Origin: an uncultured Azospirillum sp.
Lineage (GTDB): Bacteria; Pseudomonadota; Alphaproteobacteria; RF32; CAG-239
Assembly: GCA_902489675.1 (NCBI GenBank)
Contig: CABUAP010000016.1
Coordinates: 1-15,001, forward strand
DNA length: 15,001 bases
Reading direction: 5' to 3'
The translations under genes and the position numbers were made by a program. Of the stretch, positions 1 to 7,098 are shown one piece after another (position 1 is the stretch's first letter; each line of letters opens with the position of its first letter). The notes under the pieces were generated by a model. It saw only the letters and a program-made list of their open reading frames with translations, was not told where the DNA came from and did not search any database.

Positions 1-513
1 ATCTCGGATGAATTTTTTACCGAATAACGATTTAAAATAGATTGCTGCAGCGACACCTTCATTATTTCGGCTGTCGTTACTGAGCGTTTCTTTTGACAAT
101 TGTTTTAATCTGGCGATATTAGGGTGATTGGGAGAACAAAATGCCAGTGTTTGCGCCTGATTGAATATTTTGTGTTGGATGATATTTTTCCATAAATTTT
201 TTTGTAAAGGTTTACTGCATTCTGTTTGACAGCGGATTCTGGGTGCGGTCAGCCAATGTCCTGTATAGGGAATGGTGACGGAAGACGGAATATAATTTTG
301 ATTACAAAATATAATATTGCAGCCTTGTTCGGTGAGCGCATTGATAAGATATTTTGACAAGGTAATATCATTGGCGGACAGAACTAGCGACAAGATATTG
401 TCGAGCGGAACTTGTGTCTTACTTTGTTGCTTTTTATTTTCAATTGTAAGAAAACCTCGGTTGACGGATAGTGAGAAGCCGTCATTTAATATTTCAATAA
501 TTTGTCGATCCAT
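1..513 (-). CDS. cas1: CRISPR-associated endonuclease Cas1, type II-like (partial, C-terminus beyond the left edge)
   Basis: Cas1 is the integrase of the Cas1-Cas2 complex that inserts new spacers into a CRISPR array. Reading leftward, the frame stays open to base 1 and gives 171 residues. They follow the type II Cas1 pattern: an N-terminal beta domain (residues about 1-80, including RGFLTIEN, VPLDNILSLVLS, ITLSKYLINAL and NIIFCNQNYIPS), then PYTGHW, then the start of the helical domain (SKPLQKNLWKNII, KIFNQAQTLAF). NEGVAAAIYFKSLFG at 151-165 contains the conserved catalytic Glu (E152), equivalent to E149 in the REGHAARIYF stretch of Streptococcus pyogenes Cas1. The family is about 290-300 residues, so roughly 125 residues, including the catalytic His and acidic residue, lie outside. 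I chose the ATG at 513 because GGA sits 7 bases upstream and family members begin just before the RIIEI-like strand; an ATG at 525 is in frame but has no ribosome site. The codon use is AT-rich (ATA, AGA, TTA), unlike sbcDC. It is the first gene of its transcript; cas9 is not upstream. Confidence 0.9.
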   Translation of the reverse strand, partial: MDRQIIEILNDGFSLSVNRGFLTIENKKQQSKTQVPLDNILSLVLSANDITLSKYLINALTEQGCNIIFCNQNYIPSSVTIPYTGHWLTAPRIRCQTECSKPLQKNLWKNIIQHKIFNQAQTLAFCSPNHPNIARLKQLSKETLSNDSRNNEGVAAAIYFKSLFGKKFIRD

Positions 514-563
514 TTTAGTTTCCATGTTGGTTGTGTTTTTTGTTCGGTAATCTTTTTAGATGT

Positions 564-592
564 ATTCTAGACTTTAAAAAACGGATGATCAA
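564..592 (-). promoter_or_regulatory. putative sigma70 promoter of cas1
   Basis: On the minus strand TTGATC (587-592) and TAGAAT (564-569) are separated by 17 bases, matching the sigma70 consensus at 4/6 and 5/6. The start site would fall near 557, giving a leader of about 44 bases to the cas1 ATG at 513. This suggests cas1 is transcribed on its own from here rather than as a downstream gene of cas9. Confidence 0.5.
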
Positions 593-596
593 GAGA

Positions 597-624
597 TTGA
601 TTTATTATGATCATGTGTTATCAT
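597..624 (+). promoter_or_regulatory. putative promoter of sbcDC
   Basis: TTGATT (597-602) and TATCAT (619-624) are 16 bases apart, upstream of the sbcD ATG at 661. The -10 box overlaps an inverted repeat (605-626). If this promoter is used, the in-frame ATG at 607 cannot be the sbcD start. Confidence 0.35.
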
Positions 625-626
625 AA
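605..626. repeat. 7-bp inverted repeat in the cas1/sbcD divergent region
   Basis: TTATGAT (605-611) and ATCATAA (620-626) are perfect inverted arms around the 8-base centre CATGTGTT. The repeat covers the spacer and -10 of the putative sbcD promoter, as an operator might. It is short and AT-rich, so chance is possible, and no regulator gene is nearby. Confidence 0.3.
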
Positions 627-660
627 ACGGCTTGAACGGCGGTGCATTGTCGGGGGAAAA

Positions 661-1806
661 ATGAAACTGGTACATTTGTCGGATTTGCATATCGGGAAGC
701 GGGTCAACGGTTTTTCGATGGTAGAAGATCAGAAATATATTTTGGCGGAAATAGCCGCTATCGTTGAAAGAGAACGTCCGGATGCCGTGTTGGTGGCCGG
801 TGATGTTTATGACAAATCGGTGCCGCCGGCAGAAGCGGTGCAGGTTTTTGATGATTTTTTGTTTCGTCTTTCCGAACTGGCGGTCAAGGTCTTTGTTATC
901 AGCGGCAATCATGATTCTCCCGAACGTTTGGCGTTTGGCAACCGGTTGATGGACAGCCGCGGGGTTTATATTGCTTCGGTCTATTGCCGGGGGATTCGGC
1001 CGGTGGTGTTGACGGATGCGTACGGAAAGGTAAATTTTTATATGCTGCCGTTTATTAAACCGGCGCAAGTCAAGGCACAATTTGCGGAAGAAGAAATAAA
1101 TTCTTATACCGATGCGGTGCGGGTTGCGGTGCGGGATATGAATGTTTGCGAAGATGAGCGCAATGTGCTGATTACTCATCAATTTGTTACCGGGGCGGCA
1201 AGTTGTGATTCGGAAGAAATTTCCGTCGGCGGTTCGGATAATGTGGACGCCGATGTTTTTGACGGTTTTGATTATGTGGCGCTGGGGCATTTACACGGGC
1301 CGCAGAATGTGGGGCGGGAAAGTATCCGCTATTCGGGGACGCCGCTTAAATATTCTTTTTCCGAATGCCGGCATCAAAAATCGGTGACCGTTGTGGAGAT
1401 GGCGGAAAAAGGCCGTATCAGCATCCGAACCGAAGCGCTTTCCCCGCGGCTTGATATGCGGGAAATTCGGGGGACTTATCTTGATGTGACAGCCAAAAGC
1501 TTTTATGAACAATTTAATCGCAATGATTATCTGCGGGTTATCTTGACAGATGAAGAAGATATTCCCGAAGGACTGGCCAAACTGCGGGTGATCTATCCGA
1601 ATATTATGAATTTGGAATATGACAATGCGCGTACCCGTTCCGATGCGATGATTGAAGGGGCGGAAGCGGTTGAAGAAAAAACGCCGTTTGAGCTGTTCGC
1701 CGAGCTTTTTGAATTGCAGAACAATCGCCCGCTTGGCGAAGAACAGGCAGATTTGGTCAAAGAAATGATTGAGCAAATTTGGGGAGGTGAGAATGAGACC
1801 GCTTAA
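661..1806 (+). CDS. sbcD: SbcD, nuclease subunit of the SbcCD (Mre11-Rad50-like) complex
   Basis: SbcD is the Mn2+-dependent calcineurin-like phosphoesterase that, with SbcC, cleaves DNA hairpins and protein-blocked or double-strand ends in the cytoplasm. All five metallophosphoesterase motifs are visible in the 381-residue product: DLHIG (D8, H10), GDVYD (D48), GNHD (N83, H84, D85), THQ (H173) and GHLHG (H210, H212). The rest, from about residue 255, is the capping and SbcC-binding region. Length is normal for the family. I start it at the ATG at 661, where the product begins MKLVHLSDLHIG as in homologues and GGGGGA sits just upstream; a longer in-frame start at 607 adds 18 residues not expected in the family and would overlap the likely promoter. 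It overlaps sbcC by 14 bases, so the two are co-translated from one operon. It diverges from cas1 across 147 bases. Confidence 0.96.
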   Translation: MKLVHLSDLHIGKRVNGFSMVEDQKYILAEIAAIVERERPDAVLVAGDVYDKSVPPAEAVQVFDDFLFRLSELAVKVFVISGNHDSPERLAFGNRLMDSRGVYIASVYCRGIRPVVLTDAYGKVNFYMLPFIKPAQVKAQFAEEEINSYTDAVRVAVRDMNVCEDERNVLITHQFVTGAASCDSEEISVGGSDNVDADVFDGFDYVALGHLHGPQNVGRESIRYSGTPLKYSFSECRHQKSVTVVEMAEKGRISIRTEALSPRLDMREIRGTYLDVTAKSFYEQFNRNDYLRVILTDEEDIPEGLAKLRVIYPNIMNLEYDNARTRSDAMIEGAEAVEEKTPFELFAELFELQNNRPLGEEQADLVKEMIEQIWGGENETA

Positions 1807-4564
1807 ATTGACGATCAGTGCTTTCGGCCCTTATGCGGGAAAAACAATTTTTGAGTTGGATCGGTTGGGCAAGAGCGGTCTGTATCTGATTACGGGAGAT
1901 ACCGGCGCCGGCAAAACGACTGTTTTTGATGCGTTGACTTATGCGCTCTATGGCGATCCGAGCGGCGAAACCCGTGAAGCCGGTATGTTTCGCAGCAAAT
2001 ATGCCGAGCCGGAAACTTCGACATTTGTTGAGCTGGCGTTTGAATATGCGGGCAAGGTTTATAAAGTTTTTCGCAGTCCCGAACAAATGCGCCCGGCCAA
2101 AAGGGGAGGCGGCGAAACAATTCAGCGGGCGGAAGCGCGGCTTGAATATCCTGACGGACGGATGGTGCAGAAAACTCGAGAAGTGACGGAAGCGGTAAAA
2201 GAAATTATCGGTATTGACCGGCGTCAGTTTACCCAGATTGCAATGATTGCGCAAGGAGAGTTTTTGAAACTGCTGCTAGCTTCAACCGAGGAGCGAAAGA
2301 AAATTTTCGGTGATATTTTTAAGACCGGCAATTTCAGACGGCTGCAGGAAAGTTTGAAAACAGCGGCTTCGGAGCTTGGACGCTCATGTGATATCATGCG
2401 GCGGAGCGTGGCGCAATATGTGAGCGGGATTGTTTGTGATGAAAATGACGCATTGGCGCCTTTGGTGCAGACAGCTAAGGACAATCAAATGAGCACAGTG
2501 GAAACATTGGCGCTGCTGCAAAAACTGATTGAACGGGACGAGGAAGCGCAAAAGCTGGCAGAAGGGCAAAAAACCGCAGATGATAAAGAACTGGCGTCGG
2601 TCGGGACATTACTGGGACGGGCGGAAGAATTGAAAAAAGCCGAACGGCAGCAGGCCGAAATTGCCGTTCGTTTGGCTGCCGGTATCCCGGAATTGCAAAA
2701 GGCGGAGCAGGTATTTTTGGCGGAGAAGGAAAAAGAAAACGAACGTAAGCAGCTGGCGGAAGAAATTGTTACCGCTCGCAATGAACTGCCGCGTTATGAT
2801 CAGCTGTCGGCGCTGAATCGGAAAATTGCCGCGGATGAGAAAGCAGCGGGTGAAGCGGCGGCAATGGTGAAACAGCAGGAACAAGAACTGTCTTATCTGC
2901 GGGCAACGCTTGACAATGACAAAAAGGAATTTGATGCGTTAAAAGATATTAAAGTAAAAATGCTGGAGCTAAAGCAAAAAGACGAAACCTTGGAAAAGGG
3001 GCGGAAGGCCGCTGCGGATCTGGCCAAAGATTGGACGAATTGCGAACAGTTGCAAAAAGAATGTGCCGGCGCCCAGAAGGCTTATAAGGAATTGCAGCAG
3101 CAGGCAGAGCAGTTGAGATACGATTATCGGCGGAAATATAAACTTTATTTGGACGGGCAAGCGGGGATTTTGGCTGCCGGTCTTCGAGAAAACGAGCCTT
3201 GTCCGGTATGCGGGGCACTTTCCCATCCGCGGCCGGCTTCGATGCCGGCGGAAATGCCCGACAAACAGCAGGTGGAAGATGCCCAAAAAGCCGGAGAAGC
3301 TGCTGATCAAAAGGCGGCGGAAGCCAGTCGGTATGCCGGCAGCTTGTTAACAAAACTGGAATTGACGCAAAAAACAATGACGGAAAAAACGGCGGAACTG
3401 GTAGGCAATGAGGGGCTTGTTTGGGAACGCGTGCACGAATGCCTGACTGTATTTACTGCCGATTTGCAGGTGCAAAAGACGCGGCTTGACCGGGAAAAAG
3501 ATGATGCGGCGGTAAAATTCCGGCGATTTGAAATGTTAGAAACGGCGATCCCTAAGAAAGAAGAAATGATCCGGCTGTTGGAAATAAAAATCGGAGAAAA
3601 TCGGGAAAAAGCGGTAAAGCTGGGTGGAGATGTCGAAAACGGCAAACAAGCGGCGGAGTTGTTGCAAAAAACACTTTCTTGTCCTCTGAAAGCTGCGGCG
3701 GAAGAAAATATCCGTGCTAAGAGCCAACGCGCGACGTTGCTGCAACAGAATTTTGATTTGGCAAATCAAAACTATAATCGGTTGCAGGCAGAAATTTCCG
3801 GATTGCGGGGGCAGCAGGAAGCCTTGCAAAAACAGTTGGAAAATAAAGAGAAAATTGATACGGATATGCTGACGGCTAAGCAGCGGGCGTTGCAGGAGAA
3901 TAAAAAATTGATGGAAATACGATTGCAAGCGGTTGTTTCCCGCTTGGATCGGAACCGTCAGGCTTTTGCGGATATCAGGGAAAAGAGCGAGGGGCTGCAG
4001 GCAAACGAAAACCGTTATGCCAAAGTGCGGGCACTGGCCGATACGGCTAACGGAACCGTTTCGGGCAAGGAAAAAGTGATGTTGGAAACTTATGTGCAGA
4101 TGACATATTTTGACCGCATTATTGCCCGCGCCAATATTCGTTTGATGTCGATGACCGGCGGTCAGTATGAACTGAAACGGCGTCGCGAGGCCGAAAACAA
4201 TCAGCGGCAAAGCGGTTTGGAGCTGGATGTTATTGATCACTATAACGGCTCGGAAAGAAGCGTGAAAACCCTTTCGGGCGGCGAATCGTTTAAGGCCTCG
4301 CTGTCGCTGGCGCTTGGGCTTTCGGATGAGATTCAGAGTGCGGCCGGCGGTATTCGGCTGGATACGATGTTTGTTGATGAAGGTTTTGGCTCGCTGGATG
4401 AAGAATCGCTGCTGCAGGCGGTGAAAACTTTGGTCGGTTTGTCGGAAAATAACCGCTTAGTGGGGATTATTTCCCATGTGGCCGAGTTAAAAGAAAAAAT
4501 TGATAAACAGATTGTGGTCACAAAAGATCGAAACGGCGGCAGCCGGGCGGAAATTATTGTTTGA
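1793..4564 (+). CDS. sbcC: SbcC, SMC-like ATPase subunit of the SbcCD nuclease
   Basis: SbcC is the Rad50-like ATPase that clamps DNA and controls SbcD. The 923-residue product has the complete layout: ISAFGPY near the N-terminus, Walker A GDTGAGKTT (35-43), Q-loop glutamine in AQGEF (Q154), a long coiled coil rich in Glu, Lys, Gln and Ala, the zinc hook CPVC (C470 to C473) at the coil tip, a returning coiled coil, the ABC signature LSGGESF (827-833), Walker B ending D862-E863 followed by GFGSLDEE, and the H-loop His (H895). The length is in the normal range (E. coli SbcC is about 1050 residues). Start: GGAGG at 1783-1787 lies 5 bases before the ATG at 1793; an in-frame TTG at 1769 would only add 8 residues and lacks such a site. 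The start lies inside the end of sbcD, consistent with translational coupling and fixed stoichiometry. No defect is visible. Confidence 0.97.
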   Translation: MRPLKLTISAFGPYAGKTIFELDRLGKSGLYLITGDTGAGKTTVFDALTYALYGDPSGETREAGMFRSKYAEPETSTFVELAFEYAGKVYKVFRSPEQMRPAKRGGGETIQRAEARLEYPDGRMVQKTREVTEAVKEIIGIDRRQFTQIAMIAQGEFLKLLLASTEERKKIFGDIFKTGNFRRLQESLKTAASELGRSCDIMRRSVAQYVSGIVCDENDALAPLVQTAKDNQMSTVETLALLQKLIERDEEAQKLAEGQKTADDKELASVGTLLGRAEELKKAERQQAEIAVRLAAGIPELQKAEQVFLAEKEKENERKQLAEEIVTARNELPRYDQLSALNRKIAADEKAAGEAAAMVKQQEQELSYLRATLDNDKKEFDALKDIKVKMLELKQKDETLEKGRKAAADLAKDWTNCEQLQKECAGAQKAYKELQQQAEQLRYDYRRKYKLYLDGQAGILAAGLRENEPCPVCGALSHPRPASMPAEMPDKQQVEDAQKAGEAADQKAAEASRYAGSLLTKLELTQKTMTEKTAELVGNEGLVWERVHECLTVFTADLQVQKTRLDREKDDAAVKFRRFEMLETAIPKKEEMIRLLEIKIGENREKAVKLGGDVENGKQAAELLQKTLSCPLKAAAEENIRAKSQRATLLQQNFDLANQNYNRLQAEISGLRGQQEALQKQLENKEKIDTDMLTAKQRALQENKKLMEIRLQAVVSRLDRNRQAFADIREKSEGLQANENRYAKVRALADTANGTVSGKEKVMLETYVQMTYFDRIIARANIRLMSMTGGQYELKRRREAENNQRQSGLELDVIDHYNGSERSVKTLSGGESFKASLSLALGLSDEIQSAAGGIRLDTMFVDEGFGSLDEESLLQAVKTLVGLSENNRLVGIISHVAELKEKIDKQIVVTKDRNGGSRAEIIV

Positions 4565-4605
4565 GTTTTTTTGTTTTCCGGTGTTGTCCGCGTGAAAAAA
4601 AGCGT

Positions 4606-4634
4606 TTGAAATTTAGAAAAAAACGCATTAAAAA
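4606..4634 (+). promoter_or_regulatory. putative promoter of the MFS-MATE pair
   Basis: TTGAAA (4606-4611) and TAAAAA (4629-4634) are 17 bases apart in the 104-base gap after sbcC. The -35 matches 5/6 and the -10 only 4/6. The gap has no clear terminator for sbcDC; the only hairpin is a weak pair of 6-base arms, GCGTTT (4602-4607) and AAACGC (4621-4626), without a T-run. Confidence 0.35.
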
Positions 4635-4668
4635 TCAGCGGATGAATCTTTAAATAAGGGAGCAAAAA

Positions 4669-5682
4669 ATGAACGCAAAAGGAAAAGCTCCGGCTAATTC
4701 GGCGCAGTTTATCTTTATTTTTTTAGGTTTGCTGACGGCGTTCGGGCCGTTTGTGACCGATATGTATCTGCCCAGCCTGCCGGCGATGGTAAAGTATTTT
4801 GACACCAGTGTGTCAATGGTGCAGACCGGGTTAACTTTTTCGATGTTGGGATTGGCGTTCGGACAGCTGGTGTTTGGGCCGTTAAGTGATAAATACGGCC
4901 GCCGGTTGCCGCTTTTGGTTTCGTTGTTTTTATTTATTGCTGCAACTTTTGCCTGTATTTTTGCGCCGACAATTGAAATTTTTGTTGCTTTACGGTTTTT
5001 ACAAGGGATTGCCGCTTCGGGGGGAATCGTGATTGCCCGTTCGATCGCTACCGATAAATTCAAGCGGCGTTCCAAAGAAAAACTGATGGAATCTTTTACC
5101 ATGTTTAAAACCGTATTGAAAAATCGCCGTTATTTATTTTATACGTTAGAGCTGGCGTTTGCCATGGCGATTTTGTTTGCCTATATTGCCGCTTCGCCGT
5201 TTATCATTCAGCAGCATTACGGTTTCAGCGCGTTTGCTTTCAGTCTGTTTTTTGCCGCCAATGCAGTGGCGATCGGTGCCGGGGCTGCGGTTTCGGTTAA
5301 ATTCGGCTCGCCGGAGCGGTGCCTTGTGATCAGTTGTGTCGGCATGATTGTTTGCAGCGCAGCACTTGCGGCGGCAATGGCTGTCGGCGTTACGGTGGTA
5401 TGGTTTGAGATTTTGCTGTTTGGATTGTGTTTCATGATGGGGTTGTCTTTTACCGTGGCGACCACACTGGCTATGGATGCCGCCCGCAGACAAGCCGGAA
5501 CGGCTTCGGCCTTTATGGGGGCTTCCGGCTTTTGGGCCGGCAGTATTGTGTCTCCGTTGGCCGGGTGGGGAAACATTATGATTTCGACCGGAATTATCCT
5601 GGTGGTGTCTGCTTTGGGTGCGTCCCTGTTTGCTTTTTTGGCCGGCAGAGAAAATAATTTAACTGTCGGAGGCGGCAAATGA
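4669..5682 (+). CDS. Bcr/CflA-family MFS drug-efflux transporter with an internal deletion of about 60 residues
   Basis: This is an inner-membrane drug:H+ antiporter by family. Evidence in the 337-residue product: TDMYLPSLPAM after TM1, typical of the Bcr/CflA branch; the MFS loop motif GPLSDKYGRR between TM2 and TM3; and the TM4 stretch GGIVIARSIATD. Family members are near 400 residues. Here the sequence passes from ARSIATDKF straight to KRRSKEKLMESF and LKNRRYLFY, which in homologues precede TM7. The expected TM5-TM6 hairpin is absent; by eye there are 4 helices before and 6 after the junction (near 5050-5075). Removal of an even number of helices keeps topology and reading frame, so the gene may be a viable 10-helix variant or a decaying one. 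AAGGGA lies before the ATG. It overlaps the MATE gene by 4 bases (ATGA). Confidence 0.85.
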   Translation: MNAKGKAPANSAQFIFIFLGLLTAFGPFVTDMYLPSLPAMVKYFDTSVSMVQTGLTFSMLGLAFGQLVFGPLSDKYGRRLPLLVSLFLFIAATFACIFAPTIEIFVALRFLQGIAASGGIVIARSIATDKFKRRSKEKLMESFTMFKTVLKNRRYLFYTLELAFAMAILFAYIAASPFIIQQHYGFSAFAFSLFFAANAVAIGAGAAVSVKFGSPERCLVISCVGMIVCSAALAAAMAVGVTVVWFEILLFGLCFMMGLSFTVATTLAMDAARRQAGTASAFMGASGFWAGSIVSPLAGWGNIMISTGIILVVSALGASLFAFLAGRENNLTVGGGK

Positions 5683-7004
5683 TGAATAAAAATACCAAAC
5701 TTTTTCTTTCTTATGTGTTGCCGTCGATGATCGGGATGTTGATTGTCGGTTCCTACAGTATTGTGGACACGATTTTTATCGGTTGGAGTGCCGGTGAACT
5801 CGGGTTGGCTTCCGTTGCCGTTACCTGGCCGCTGGTGATGATGTTCGGCGCGGTCGGCGATATGCTGGGAACCGGGGCGGCAATTATTATTGCGCAGTCG
5901 AGAGGGGACGGCAATCTCAAGCGGGCGCGGCTGAGTTTGGGAAATATGCTGGTTTGGCAAGTTATATTCAGTTTGACAATGATGGTTGTGATCAATTATT
6001 TTTTGATTGATATTTTGCGTTTATTCGGCGCAACCGACGAGTTGATGAGTGGTGCCGTACGCTATTCCCGGATTTTGATTTTTGGTAATTTGGCCTATAT
6101 GCTGATGACCGGTGTGTTGGCGGTCATTCGCAATGACGGTCGGCCGGTGCTGTCGATGTGGCTGATGATCGGCGGACTGCTGTTGAATATTGTTATGGAT
6201 TATATTTTTATTTTTCCGCTTGGCGGCGGCGTGGTGGGAGCGGCTTATGCTACGGTTACTTCGCAATTGTTGATTTCGGTGGCCGGCCTTTCGTACTTTT
6301 TTACCCGGAAAACGGCTTTGCGTTTTGCGTTACCGATGTTTCAGCTTAAGTTGAAATATTTGAAAGATATTGTTGTCAGCGGTTTTCCGTCACTTGGCAA
6401 CCAGCTGTCAATTATTGCAATGTTGTTTTTTCATAATTATCAGGCGCTGGCATATGGCCGGGTAGACGGGTTGGCTGCTTATACTTTTATCGGTGCGGTA
6501 GAATCGCTCGGTTCGCTGCTGATGACCGGGTTGGCGCTTGGGGTGCAGCCGCTGGTTGCTTATCTGTATGGCGGCAAACGCTACTGTCGGCAGAATATTA
6601 TCGGCAATATGGGGTATTATACCGCTTTCGGGCTGGGCGTTGTGTTGATGGGGGTTTCAATTGCCGGTCATAATGTTTTTCCCGCATGGTTCAATCTGCA
6701 CGGTAATGCGGCGGTGCTCGCCGCGCACGGACTGGTTATCAGTTCAACCGCTTTTGTGCTGCTGGGGGTGATCCGGGTGGCCGGGTATTATTATCAGGCA
6801 ACGGGAAAAATTATAGATGCATCTATGTTGATTTACGGTGATGCTTTTGTTGCGCTGCCGCTGTGTTTGTTTACACTGCCGTTGTGGTTCGGGCTTGACG
6901 GCGTGTGGCTGGCGATGCCGGTTTCTCGCGTGCTGCTGTTCCTTTTTGTCTGCTATTTGTGGTTTGGCAAGAAAAAACGGCGGATTGGGACAGTGTGCAA
7001 ATAA
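5679..7004 (+). CDS. MATE-family multidrug efflux transporter
   Basis: MATE proteins export cationic and aromatic compounds from the cytoplasm in exchange for H+ or Na+. The 441-residue product has the usual family length and about 12 hydrophobic helices. It opens with the characteristic pattern LPSMIGMLIVGSYSIVDTIF, followed by GWSAGELGLASVAV and GTGAAIIIAQSRGDG in the first helices, and has the internal counterpart in the second half (PSLGNQLSIIAMLFFHN, LGVQPLVAYLYGGKR). It resembles the DinF/MepA-type branch more than NorM, but I cannot fix the subfamily. GGAGG (5668-5672) lies 6 bases before the ATG at 5679; the next codon is also ATG. The start overlaps the stop of the MFS gene, so the two efflux genes are translationally coupled. 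No defect is seen. Confidence 0.93.
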   Translation: MMNKNTKLFLSYVLPSMIGMLIVGSYSIVDTIFIGWSAGELGLASVAVTWPLVMMFGAVGDMLGTGAAIIIAQSRGDGNLKRARLSLGNMLVWQVIFSLTMMVVINYFLIDILRLFGATDELMSGAVRYSRILIFGNLAYMLMTGVLAVIRNDGRPVLSMWLMIGGLLLNIVMDYIFIFPLGGGVVGAAYATVTSQLLISVAGLSYFFTRKTALRFALPMFQLKLKYLKDIVVSGFPSLGNQLSIIAMLFFHNYQALAYGRVDGLAAYTFIGAVESLGSLLMTGLALGVQPLVAYLYGGKRYCRQNIIGNMGYYTAFGLGVVLMGVSIAGHNVFPAWFNLHGNAAVLAAHGLVISSTAFVLLGVIRVAGYYYQATGKIIDASMLIYGDAFVALPLCLFTLPLWFGLDGVWLAMPVSRVLLFLFVCYLWFGKKKRRIGTVCK

Positions 7005-7098
7005 AATGCAGTTAATATATAAATTTAAAGTGACGAATATAAAAAAAAAGTTTATTGTAAGCCAAAATTAAATCAGTTGTTATATGAAAGGTCGGAAC

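Noticed and set aside
317..550. Rightward 77-residue open frame at the left edge
   Set aside because: It is antisense to the leftward cas1 frame, which has clear family motifs across the whole stretch; the rightward product has no recognisable features or ribosome site.
607..660. N-terminal extension of sbcD from the ATG at 607
   Set aside because: The added 18 residues are not expected in SbcD, whose homologues begin MKL/MR-x-HLSDLH; the ATG at 661 has a GGGGGA site and the likely promoter overlaps the longer start.
589..1776. Long leftward open frames opposite sbcD
   Set aside because: They are rich in His, Arg, Phe and Asn as expected from antisense reading of a codon-biased gene, and sbcD shows all its catalytic motifs on the other strand.
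3536..4240. Leftward 234-residue frame opposite the sbcC coiled coil
   Set aside because: The composition is an antisense shadow of coiled-coil codons, and there is no ribosome site or family motif.
5217..5960. Leftward 247-residue frame across the MFS-MATE junction
   Set aside because: It is antisense to two membrane-protein genes with good motifs; its Pro/His/Asn-rich product resembles no protein.
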